18,153 nt of DNA from contig DATLBY010000492.1 in the NCBI GenBank assembly GCA_035526665.1, forward strand, positions 1 through 18,153, in the 5' to 3' direction. Below the pieces are notes generated by a model. That model saw only the letters and a program-made list of their open reading frames with translations, searched no databases and was not told the origin of the DNA. The position numbers and the translations under genes are program-made. Source of the DNA: DATLBY01 sp035526665 (lineage in GTDB: Bacteria > Acidobacteriota > Terriglobia > Bryobacterales > Bryobacteraceae). This document shows positions 11,239 to 17,931 of this stretch, piece after piece. The first letter of the stretch is position 1, and the number at the start of each line of letters is the position of its first letter.

Positions 11239-11288
11239 CGGCGAATTACACGCTGGGCGAGCGACCGGCTGCTGGGCGCCGAACCGCG

Positions 11289-11738
11289 CTAAATTCCGCT
11301 GGTGGATGCCTTTGGAACGCGCTTGACGATCGTCATGCCGAAGTCACAGGCGTCCAGAATCGTGGTGAGGCCGTCCAGATCCACGGGTTTGGTAATGTAG
11401 CAGTTCGCCCGCAGGTGAAATGCTTTCAGCACGTCGATCTGCGCCCGAGATCCGGTAAGAACAACCACCGGAATCTTCGTCAGATCCTCGTCATCGCGGA
11501 TGATTTGAAGCACTTCGCTCCCGTCGACACCGGGAAGATTCCAGTCGAGCAGAATCAGGTCGGGCCGTGAAGCCTGCTCGTATTTCTTTCGCTTATACAA
11601 GTAGTCGAGCGCCTGCTCGCCGTTCGTAACCACGGACACATTGTTGAAAATCCGAAGCTCCTCCAGGGCCACCTGGGTAAAGCGAGCATCCGAGGGATTG
11701 TCCTCCACCAGGAGGATGTCAGCTGCCTTATTGGTCAT
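11289..11738 (-). CDS. Single-domain response regulator, Rcp1/CheY-like
   Basis: A stand-alone receiver domain of 149 residues with no output domain, so it probably acts by protein contact or as a phosphotransfer step. All receiver residues are present: acidic pair Glu12-Asp13 (LLVEDN), phospho-acceptor Asp65 (LILLDWNLPG), Thr95 (VVVLTGS) and Lys117 (YITKP). The sequence style (VEDNPSDARF, ALDYLYKR, LDWNLPGVDG) is that of the Rcp1 subfamily, which often partners with phytochrome-type or hybrid histidine kinases. No kinase lies in the window, so the partner is unknown. The ATG has no clear SD. The gene converges with acs and has a 305-base non-annotated gap upstream. Confidence 0.93.
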   Translation of the reverse strand: MTNKAADILLVEDNPSDARFTQVALEELRIFNNVSVVTNGEQALDYLYKRKKYEQASRPDLILLDWNLPGVDGSEVLQIIRDDEDLTKIPVVVLTGSRAQIDVLKAFHLRANCYITKPVDLDGLTTILDACDFGMTIVKRVPKASTSGI

Positions 11739-11858
11739 AGACGGCTGAATGATAGCACGGAAGCGACATTGCTCGCGCGGGTGGGACGACTACTTTAGGA
11801 ATGACATAGCGGATGGCTGAAGCACCCGGCGATATACTTTAACTTACAACTCATCTCT

Positions 11859-11891
11859 GGAGGAAACTGGTCGGTTCGCCGATATAGCAGT
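11859..11891 (+). promoter_or_regulatory. SD plus hairpin leader of the small ORF
   Basis: GGAGGA at 11859-11864 is one of the strongest SD sequences in the window, but it lies 27 bases before the next in-frame ATG, too far for direct use. Between them is a perfect inner stem TCGG (11871-11874) / CCGA (11879-11882) closed by a TTCG loop, and an outer stem ACTG (11866-11869) / CAGT (11888-11891) that ends directly at the ATG. If both stems form, SD and start codon are brought next to each other. The pairing is seen in the sequence; the functional reading is inference. Confidence 0.4.
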
Positions 11892-12032
11892 ATGGTGTCT
11901 CTTGACATGGATCCCGTGCTCGCCACGCTCCTGGTGCTGCTGGGAGCCACTATTTTTTATCTGCTGGATGAAGTTTTCCGGCTAACGCCACGGCTGTCCG
12001 ACTGGCTGGAAAAAGTCTTCGGCGTCAGCTAA
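11892..12032 (+). CDS. Probable small single-pass membrane protein (46 aa)
   Basis: A 46-codon frame, ATG to TAA, coding for a protein with a hydrophobic segment at about residues 9-25 (VLATLLVLLGATIFYLL), a charged DEVFR turn, and a short amphipathic tail (LSDWLEKVFG). About two thirds of third codon positions are G or C, in line with real genes here. There are no in-frame ATG, GTG or TTG codons immediately upstream, so the start is ATG 11892 or the internal ATG at 11907. It ends 11 bases before the stop of the convergent ku and fills an otherwise empty gap. I do not recognise a family. The membrane helix, codon use and the structured leader with a strong SD support it, but short frames can arise by chance. 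Confidence 0.5.
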   Translation: MVSLDMDPVLATLLVLLGATIFYLLDEVFRLTPRLSDWLEKVFGVS

Positions 12033-12043
12033 CCAGAGTCGTC

Positions 12044-13021
12044 CTAGCGGTTTCCAGATCGCCTGGAGGCGTGCTTGCGCGTGCGGGGGCTCTCGGCTGT
12101 ATCAGCCTTGCCCATGGGACGCTTGGAAGCGGCCAGACTCTTCTGCAGGGCCTCCAAGATATTGATGACCTTCTCGGGTTCCGGCGCGGCCACCTCCACC
12201 GGTTTACCAGCGGTCTTGGCGGCGATCATGGCCTCGAGTTTTTCTCGGTAGGTATCGCGGTATTTTTCGGGTTCGAACGGCGCCGCCAGCGACTCGATCA
12301 GCATAGTGGCAAGCTGAAGCTCCTTTGGCACAATGTTCGACGTATCCGCGCGATATTCATCCTCGGCCCTCACCTCGGAGGCATAAAACATGGTGTGTAG
12401 AACGATCCCGTGTTTCCCTGGACGAACCAGCACGATATGCTCGCGTTTCTGCATGGCAACTTGCGCCAGTCCCACATATCCGGCTTGGCGCAGCGCGGTC
12501 AAGAGCAGCGCATAGGCCTTCTCTCCGCCCTTATCCGGCGCCATATAGTAGGAGCTTTCAAAATAGATCTGGTCGATGTCGGTGAGCTTTACGAACTCGA
12601 GAATCTCCATCTCGCGCGCGGTTTTTGGGGTAATGCTCTTCAGATCATCGGGCGTGAGGACCACGTAGCGGTCCTTGGCGTATTCATATCCCTTGACGAT
12701 TTCACTTCTCTCGACGGGAGCTGCATCCGCTTCGCGCGTCATCGTGTGCTTCACGCGTGAGATGTTGGGCGGAGGAGGCTCGAAGGCGGGCGGAGGCGTT
12801 CGCGGGGCTTCGAAGTCAAGTGACGCTGTGGGAGCGTAGGCCGCTACTTTCTGCGCCCCTGAGCGGGGCAGCGGCACTTCCTCTGGTGTGGATTCCTGTT
12901 CCACCCGCGGAACGTGCAACTGGCGGAAACTAACCTTCTCCGGGCGTGCGGCCCGATACAACTTGACCGGGATGGACACAAGTCCAAACGTCAGATGACC
13001 TTTCCAGACCGCGGTTGCCAT
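12044..13021 (-). CDS. ku: Ku protein of bacterial non-homologous end joining
   Basis: Homodimeric ring protein that binds DNA double-strand ends and recruits ligase LigD. The N-terminus (AVWKGHLTFGLVSIPVKLY) and the SEIVKGYEY...RYVVLTPDDLKSI block are diagnostic, and the central dimer core (DQIYFESSYYMAPDKGGEKAYALL, EYRADTS, LATMLIESL) is intact. The 325-residue length is slightly above the usual 270-300. The extra part is a proline-rich stretch at about residues 40-86 inserted before the ISRVKH segment. The C-terminal tail is basic (RTRKHASRRSGNR), as in many bacterial Ku proteins where it aids DNA binding and LigD contact. A GGAGG seven bases before the ATG supports the start, and a -10-like TAGAAT lies at 13040-13045 on the minus strand. 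No ligD is in the window. Confidence 0.95.
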   Translation of the reverse strand: MATAVWKGHLTFGLVSIPVKLYRAARPEKVSFRQLHVPRVEQESTPEEVPLPRSGAQKVAAYAPTASLDFEAPRTPPPAFEPPPPNISRVKHTMTREADAAPVERSEIVKGYEYAKDRYVVLTPDDLKSITPKTAREMEILEFVKLTDIDQIYFESSYYMAPDKGGEKAYALLLTALRQAGYVGLAQVAMQKREHIVLVRPGKHGIVLHTMFYASEVRAEDEYRADTSNIVPKELQLATMLIESLAAPFEPEKYRDTYREKLEAMIAAKTAGKPVEVAAPEPEKVINILEALQKSLAASKRPMGKADTAESPRTRKHASRRSGNR

Positions 13022-13127
13022 GGCAGTGCCTCCGCTCTTATTCTACGGTCCTTCCAGGTGCACTGGTTACTTCCAGGCCGCACAGCTTGCGTGCTAGCAT
13101 CGTGGTTGCTCCTTCCAATGCGCTGCC

Positions 13128-13937
13128 ATGGCTCGAATTCCCGGAAAGCATTTCCTGCGCAATCTGATTGAGGGCCGGACCCTTCTTTTCCAACTGGTGC
13201 GCCGCGACTTCGAACAGAGATTCGTGGGCTCGGCGATGGGTTGGCTGTGGGGACTGATTCATCCGCTGGTGCTGCTGGCCAGTTGGACTTTTGTCTTCCA
13301 ATGGTGCCTCAAACAGACCTTGCCACCGGACGAAGTGACGCAGAACTATACCGTATTCCTGTTCTGCGGGTTTCTTCCCTGGCTGCTTTTCCAGGACACT
13401 GTGATCCGTTCGGCGTCTTGCCTGGTGGAAAACGCAAACCTGATAACCAAGACCGTATTCCCGTCGGAAATCATTCCGGTATCGATTTTTCTTTCCTCAC
13501 TCATGAGCCATCTGCTAGCGCTGGGGCTCGCCGTTGCCGTGGTGGGTCTCTGGGCGAAGCAATTGAGCGCCATGGTGTTGTTGCTCCCGATCTATATGTT
13601 CCTGCTCGGGCTGTTCGCCATCGGAATCGGCTGGGTGGTGTCGAGCCTGCAAGTCTATTTGCGGGACACTGCGCAGGTGCTCTCCGTAGTAATGACGTTC
13701 TGGCTCTGGACCACCCCCATTTTTATCAGCGAGCAGGCCATACCGCCGCAAGTCCGCTTTCTGGTGCATCTCAACCCGCTGGCGTATGTGGTGCGAGCCT
13801 ACCGTGAGAGACTACTTTCATACCGGCCGCTGGACGGAAAGGACATTCTGGTATTGAGCGCCTACGCTGTTGCGGCATTCGTACTAGGGGGGCTGTTTTT
13901 CCGGCATCTCAAACGTGGTTTTGCGGACGTGCTGTAA
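13128..13937 (+). CDS. ABC-2 type polysaccharide/polyol-phosphate export permease
   Basis: Membrane subunit of the Wzm/TagG/KpsM type, which with an ATPase (Wzt/TagH) moves lipid-linked polysaccharide from the cytoplasm to the periplasm. It is 269 residues, normal for the family, with an N-terminal amphipathic segment followed by about six membrane helices. Diagnostic parts are RRDFEQRFVGSAMGWLWGLI at the start, ENANLITKTVFPSEIIPV in the middle and HLNPLAYVVRAYRERLL near the end. The ATG has no good SD. The ATPase gene that normally overlaps or follows is absent: the next gene, 27 bases downstream, is a sulfatase-fold protein. The partner ATPase must therefore be encoded elsewhere, or the permease has been separated from its locus. 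Family assignment is firm; the transported glycan is unknown. Confidence 0.9.
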   Translation: MARIPGKHFLRNLIEGRTLLFQLVRRDFEQRFVGSAMGWLWGLIHPLVLLASWTFVFQWCLKQTLPPDEVTQNYTVFLFCGFLPWLLFQDTVIRSASCLVENANLITKTVFPSEIIPVSIFLSSLMSHLLALGLAVAVVGLWAKQLSAMVLLLPIYMFLLGLFAIGIGWVVSSLQVYLRDTAQVLSVVMTFWLWTTPIFISEQAIPPQVRFLVHLNPLAYVVRAYRERLLSYRPLDGKDILVLSAYAVAAFVLGGLFFRHLKRGFADVL

Positions 13938-13964
13938 ACGATCTTCTGTGAGAAAGGCTTTTTG

Positions 13965-15101
13965 GTGAATTTGAATCGCAGACATTTCCTGATGGCGGCA
14001 GGGGGCTCCGCGTTCGGCGCCAAGACGCCGGCGCAGCGCCCTAACATCCTAATCGTTCTCGCCGATAATCTCGGATCGTGGATGCTTGGCTGTTACGGAA
14101 ACAAAGAAATCAGGACGCCGAATATAGACACCTTCGCGCGAACCGGGATGCGGTTCGTCCATAGCTTTGCCGCCAGTCCGGCCGCGCCAGCCAACCGGGC
14201 CGTTCTGCTGACCGGCCGTAGCCCCAGGCAGCACGCAGAAAATGACACGACGCTTGGTGACCTGCTTGCTAAGCAGGGCTATACTGCAGGGTCCGCGACT
14301 AACCTGCAGCAAGCTAACGTATTTCTCGATCAGCAAAATGCCGGCAAGCCGTTTTTCTTTCTGCTCGAAAAGATCGACCCGGAAGGATTGCCGAAGTACG
14401 AGGAGAAATACGCAGGCTCGAAATTCGACTTGATCGGTTGGGAGCCGCCTGCGGCCATCGCCACCGAGGGCAGGGACCTGTTGAAGGATCCTGTGGCGAG
14501 TATCCGGAAGGCCGCATCCAGGATTAGTGCGCTGGACGAGACGATGGGAGCTCTCCTCCGCAAATTGCAGGATCGCGGACTGCGCGACAATACACTCGTC
14601 ATTTTCACCAGCGCCAGTGGTGGGCTGCTGGGCCGCCATGGCATCTGGGCGGACGGCCTTGGCTCGGATCCCATCAACATGTACGAAGAGGCCGTTCAGG
14701 TCCCGATGATCTGGAGTTGGCCGGGGAAAATCCCCACCGACGCGATCACGACCGAGCTGATCGCCGCCTACGATTTTGTGCCTACCCTCTGCGATTTGAC
14801 CGGAGCCGCGCCGGCGAAGAGTCTCTCCGGACGGAGCTATTGGCCGCTGGTGACGCGCCAGCAGTTGCCCAAGAAGCAGCCCTGGAAAAACGTTGTCCTG
14901 GCGGAGTTCCGGGATACAGGCATGGCAAGAGATACGCGCTTCAAGCTGGTGCTGCGCAATGACGGCAAGGGTCCCAACGAACTATTTGACCTTTCGACCG
15001 ACCCTCGCGAAAAGGCGAACAAATATGCCGACCCCCAGTTCGTTACGGTCCGCGAGCGCCTGACTAAAGAGCTCGCGGTCTGGCGCGGGCGCACGGGCTA
15101 A
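13965..15101 (+). CDS. Tat-exported sulfatase-fold protein lacking catalytic residues
   Basis: About 378 residues with a twin-arginine signal (NRRHFLMAAGG, residues 4-14) followed by an alkaline phosphatase/sulfatase fold: PNILIVLADNLGSWMLGCYG, TPNIDTFARTGMRFVHSF, NRAVLLTGR, then VIFTSASGGLLGRHG and VPMIWSWPGKIP. The fold is clear but the active site is not. The formylglycine Cys/Ser is Ala74, the second metal Asp of the usual DD is Asn35, the usual DPH histidine is Glu140, the GKWH lysine/histidine motif is absent, and the metal-binding Asp-Asn/His pair is Ala217-Ser218. It is also shorter than the usual 450-500 residues. It is therefore probably a binding or structural pseudo-enzyme. I prefer the GTG at 13965, with AAAGG seven bases upstream, over the TTG at 13962. 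It follows the permease by 27 bases and precedes the aminotransferase by 9. Confidence 0.85.
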   Translation: MNLNRRHFLMAAGGSAFGAKTPAQRPNILIVLADNLGSWMLGCYGNKEIRTPNIDTFARTGMRFVHSFAASPAAPANRAVLLTGRSPRQHAENDTTLGDLLAKQGYTAGSATNLQQANVFLDQQNAGKPFFFLLEKIDPEGLPKYEEKYAGSKFDLIGWEPPAAIATEGRDLLKDPVASIRKAASRISALDETMGALLRKLQDRGLRDNTLVIFTSASGGLLGRHGIWADGLGSDPINMYEEAVQVPMIWSWPGKIPTDAITTELIAAYDFVPTLCDLTGAAPAKSLSGRSYWPLVTRQQLPKKQPWKNVVLAEFRDTGMARDTRFKLVLRNDGKGPNELFDLSTDPREKANKYADPQFVTVRERLTKELAVWRGRTG

Positions 15102-15110
15102 CCTGTGTGG

Positions 15111-16259
15111 ATGTTCTCCTCGAGGATCGAATGCGATATCAAAATCAACCGCATTGCCGAGATACTCCTTGGAAAAGGACAGTTTCTCGACCTCACGCAA
15201 TCGAATCCAACGGCAGCAAACCTGCAATATCCGGAACGCCAGATTCTGGACGCAATCTCCAGCAGCGAATCTCTCGTTTACGAGCCATCTTCTAAAGGCA
15301 AGCGATCCGCCCGCGAGGCCGTAGCAGCCTATTACGGCCACAGGGTAGACCCCGAGCAGATCCTGCTCACCGCCAGCACCAGTGAAGCCTATGGCTGGAT
15401 TTTCAAGCTGCTGGCGGATCCCGGAGATGAGGTGTTGGTGCCGCGGCCCTCGTACCCTCTGTTCGAGTTTCTGGCGAGCCTGGAAAATGTGCGCGCCGTG
15501 CAATATCCTCTTTTCTACGACGGCCGATGGAGCCTGGATATCCATGCTGTGGAGAACGCAATCACCGATCGGACCCGCGCCATCGCCTTGGTAAATCCGA
15601 ATAATCCGGCAGGGGTCTATTTGAAACGGACAGAAGTGGATCAGCTGGTTTCGCTATGTGCGGCCAGGGGGCTGGCGATCATCTCAGACGAAGTATTCGC
15701 GGACTATGCATTCGCAGACGACCTTGAACGGATTACCACTCTCAGCGGCGTCAATCAGGTGCCCACCTACGTCATCAGCGGACTCTCGAAAGTGGCCGGC
15801 CTGCCGCAATTCAAGCTGGGATGGATTGTCCTGAACGGGCCTCCGCAGCAATACAATGACGCCATGACGCGGCTGGAACTGATCGCCGACACCTATCTCT
15901 CCGTCGCTACTCCAATTCAGCTCGCCTTGCCTTCTCTGCTGGAGGCAGCTCATGGAATCCGGCGGCAGATCCGTGACCGCACGCAAGCAAACCTCTCGTA
16001 CATCCAGCATCATTTGGCGCCGGATTCGCCTGCCCGGCTGTTACATGCGGAAGGCGGCTGGTATGCGACCCTCGAGGTCCCGCGTATCCGGACAGAAGAA
16101 GAATGGGTGCTGGAGCTGCTCGAGAAATATGACGTGCTGGCGCAGCCAGGCTACTTCTACGACTTTGAATCCGAAGCCTTTCTCGTGATCAGCCTGCTCA
16201 CGGAAACCGGGGAATTTCAGCGGGGTATGCAGCGGATTTTCCAATTTGTTCGCGAATAG
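15111..16259 (+). CDS. PLP-dependent class I/II aminotransferase-like protein
   Basis: Fold-type I PLP enzyme of about 382 residues, cytoplasmic. The cofactor site is complete: LTQSNPT near the N-terminus, LVNPNNPAG with the pyridine-stacking/hydroxyl-binding Asn, Asp193 in IISDEVFADY that pairs with the pyridine nitrogen, and Lys227 in SGLSKVAGLPQFKLGW for the Schiff base. Near the C-terminus, where class I aminotransferases carry the Arg that binds the substrate carboxylate (pattern hLRISLL), this protein has FLVISLL, with Val in place of Arg. The substrate may thus be unusual. ATG 15111 is preferred; GTG 15105 would add two residues. The gene lies 9 bases after the pseudo-sulfatase stop, so they are probably co-transcribed. 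The annotation 'aminotransferase' is safe at fold level only. Confidence 0.88.
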   Translation: MFSSRIECDIKINRIAEILLGKGQFLDLTQSNPTAANLQYPERQILDAISSSESLVYEPSSKGKRSAREAVAAYYGHRVDPEQILLTASTSEAYGWIFKLLADPGDEVLVPRPSYPLFEFLASLENVRAVQYPLFYDGRWSLDIHAVENAITDRTRAIALVNPNNPAGVYLKRTEVDQLVSLCAARGLAIISDEVFADYAFADDLERITTLSGVNQVPTYVISGLSKVAGLPQFKLGWIVLNGPPQQYNDAMTRLELIADTYLSVATPIQLALPSLLEAAHGIRRQIRDRTQANLSYIQHHLAPDSPARLLHAEGGWYATLEVPRIRTEEEWVLELLEKYDVLAQPGYFYDFESEAFLVISLLTETGEFQRGMQRIFQFVRE

Positions 16260-16272
16260 CCACGGAATGCAA

Positions 16273-16278
16273 TATACT
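16273..16278 (+). promoter_or_regulatory. Candidate -10 element upstream of the NIPSNAP gene
   Basis: TATACT in the 37-base gap between the aminotransferase and NIPSNAP genes matches a sigma-70 type -10 box at five of six positions and stands 18 bases before the ATG. No good -35 is seen at the standard spacing, so this is a weak call. Confidence 0.3.
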
Positions 16279-16296
16279 GACTAGCCAAGAGGATTC

Positions 16297-16683
16297 ATGA
16301 AGAAACTAGCCGCCGCCCTTTTTTTGATCACTATGTCGATGCAAGCTGAAAATCGCGTCTATGAGCTGCGCACCTACACCGCCGTGGAGGGGAAGCTGGA
16401 TAAAGTATTGACACGCTTCCGCAATCACACCGTGAAGCTGTTCGAAAAACACGGAATGGTCAACATCGGGTATTGGGTGCCGCAGGATCCTCCCCGTTCG
16501 CAGAACACTTTGATCTATGTTGTCGCACATAAGAGCAGGGAAGCGGCCAAGAAATCCTGGGACGATTTCCGCGCCGACCCCGAATGGGTGAAAGTCAGGA
16601 CGGCCTCGGAAGCAAACGGCAAGATCGTCGAAAAGGTTGAATCTGTCTTTATGGCTCCGGCCGACTTCTCCAAGCTGAAATAG
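16297..16683 (+). CDS. Secreted NIPSNAP-family protein
   Basis: A 128-residue protein with a signal peptide (residues 1 to about 17, MKKLAAALFLITMSMQA) and one NIPSNAP domain, a ferredoxin-like dimeric alpha/beta barrel. The domain shows the typical NRVYELRTYTAVEGKLDKVL opening, HGMVNIGYWVP, and the SWDDFRADPEWVKVR block with its Trp and Asp-Pro-Glu-Trp. No function is established for bacterial members. A GAGG four to five bases before the ATG supports the start, and a -10-like TATACT at 16273-16278 suggests its own promoter in the 37-base gap after the aminotransferase gene. The next gene follows after 8 bases, so the two likely form a unit. Confidence 0.93.
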   Translation: MKKLAAALFLITMSMQAENRVYELRTYTAVEGKLDKVLTRFRNHTVKLFEKHGMVNIGYWVPQDPPRSQNTLIYVVAHKSREAAKKSWDDFRADPEWVKVRTASEANGKIVEKVESVFMAPADFSKLK

Positions 16684-16691
16684 GTAGGTCC

Positions 16692-17921
16692 ATGGCCGCG
16701 AGCCCGCAAAGTGCTGTCGATGGCGCTCCAAACCGGAGCTTAGCTCCCAGAACGCGGCTCGAATCCGTCGACACTCTTCGAGGTTTCGTCATGGTCCTGA
16801 TGGCGCTGGACCATATTCGGGATTTCGTAACCAATATCAAGTACGCTCCGCTAGACCTGGCGCAGACCTTTCCGGCGCTCGTTGCAACGCGTCTCATCAC
16901 GCATTTCTGCGCTCCGGTATTTGTCTTCCTTGCCGGTAGCGGAGCCTTTCTGATGAAGGCGCGCGGCAAGTCTGCGAGAGATACAGCCATGTTTCTAATA
17001 ACCAGGGGATTATGGCTTTTCTTCCTGGAGATTGTCGTGGTCCGGTTCGGATGGTTTTATAACTGGGATTTCAGCCTGACCCTCGGGGCTGTGATTTGGG
17101 CGATAGGCTGCTCAATGGTGGTCCTCGCGCCGCTTAGTTTCCTGCCGTCGCGCGCGGTCGGTGTTGTGGGAGTTTGCATTGTGTGCCTGCACAACCTTCT
17201 GGACGGGATTCAGCCGGAAGCATTGGGCTCGCTGGCGTGGGCGTGGAAAATCCTCCACCAGCCAAGCCCCATCCATATGGGATCAGGCTACGACTTCTTT
17301 GTTGGCTATCCGCTACTTCCCTGGATTGGAATCATGGCTACAGGCTACGGCGCGGGAGAAGTGTTCCTCCTCGAAGCTTCCCGGCGGCGCCGCCTGCTGC
17401 GGGTCATTGGAATCGCAATGATCGCCGCCTTCATTTGCTTGCGCTGGACCAATTTGTATGGCGATGCCGCGCCCTGGTCGACGCAAAAAAATGGTCTATT
17501 CACATTGTTTTCCTTCCTGAATACGACTAAGTATCCGCCGTCGCTGCTCTATGCCCTGATGACGCTGGGACCTGCGCTGATTTTCCTGAGTTTCCTTACC
17601 GACAGTGCCGGCAAGCTCGCGAAGCCTTTCGTCGTGTTCGGCCGCGTTCCCCTGTTCTATTACGTGCTGCACCTCATCCTCTATCACGGCATGGCCGTCG
17701 TTCTGGCGCTCGTAAAATACGGCCGCGCGGACTGGCTTTTCCGAAGTCCGGGGATGCTATTCCCCAACGCACCCGGCAATACGATCCCCCCGGATTATGG
17801 CTATGGCCTGCCGGCGGTGTATCTCTGCTGGATCATCGGAATTCTTCTTTTGTATCCAGTCTGCAAGTGGTTCTCCGAGGTGAAACGACGCCGGAACGAT
17901 GTCTGGCTTAGCTATTTGTAG
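16692..17921 (+). CDS. HGSNAT/DUF1624-like polytopic membrane protein, putative acyltransferase
   Basis: A 409-residue integral membrane protein with roughly ten hydrophobic segments. The N-terminal SVDTLRGFVMVLMALDHIRDF and the following HFCAPVFVFLAGSGAFLM are the hallmarks of the heparan-alpha-glucosaminide N-acetyltransferase-like (DUF1624) family, and FLNTTKYPPSLLYALMTLGPAL near residue 275 is typical of its bacterial members. Human HGSNAT acetylates a sugar amine using cytosolic acetyl-CoA; the bacterial group has no proven substrate. No catalytic residue can be assigned safely from the sequence alone. AGGTAGG just before the ATG provides the SD. It follows the NIPSNAP gene by 8 bases and ends 10 bases from the stop of the convergent hydrolase gene. 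Confidence 0.88.
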   Translation: MAASPQSAVDGAPNRSLAPRTRLESVDTLRGFVMVLMALDHIRDFVTNIKYAPLDLAQTFPALVATRLITHFCAPVFVFLAGSGAFLMKARGKSARDTAMFLITRGLWLFFLEIVVVRFGWFYNWDFSLTLGAVIWAIGCSMVVLAPLSFLPSRAVGVVGVCIVCLHNLLDGIQPEALGSLAWAWKILHQPSPIHMGSGYDFFVGYPLLPWIGIMATGYGAGEVFLLEASRRRRLLRVIGIAMIAAFICLRWTNLYGDAAPWSTQKNGLFTLFSFLNTTKYPPSLLYALMTLGPALIFLSFLTDSAGKLAKPFVVFGRVPLFYYVLHLILYHGMAVVLALVKYGRADWLFRSPGMLFPNAPGNTIPPDYGYGLPAVYLCWIIGILLLYPVCKWFSEVKRRRNDVWLSYL

Positions 17922-17931
17922 ATTTGTAGCC

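Larger units (their letters stand above)
11739..12043. other. 305-base gap between response regulator and ku
   Basis: This stretch holds no long reading frame. On the plus strand it contains a -10-like TATACT at 11833-11838, a strong SD-like GGAGGA at 11859-11864, a small hairpin at 11866-11891 and the 46-codon frame at 11892-12032. A nine-codon frame from ATG 11813 also exists but looks like chance. On the minus strand nothing beyond the two flanking gene ends is visible. The ATG end of the response regulator (11738) has no convincing promoter hexamers that I can name. Confidence 0.5.

Noticed and set aside
11239..11288. Possible terminator between the convergent acs and response regulator genes
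   Set aside because: Only a short imperfect GGCG/CGCC pairing is visible, with no T-run on either side.
11813..11842. Nine-codon frame (ATG to TAA) that could be a leader peptide
   Set aside because: Its SD-like AGGA is about 12 bases away, there is no run of regulatory codons and no attenuator hairpin, and the -10-like TATACT lies inside it.
13022..13127. Shared promoter for ku and the ABC permease
   Set aside because: A -10-like TAGAAT for ku is present, but the bases 17 positions upstream do not resemble a -35, and nothing convincing is seen for the permease; not listed as a promoter.
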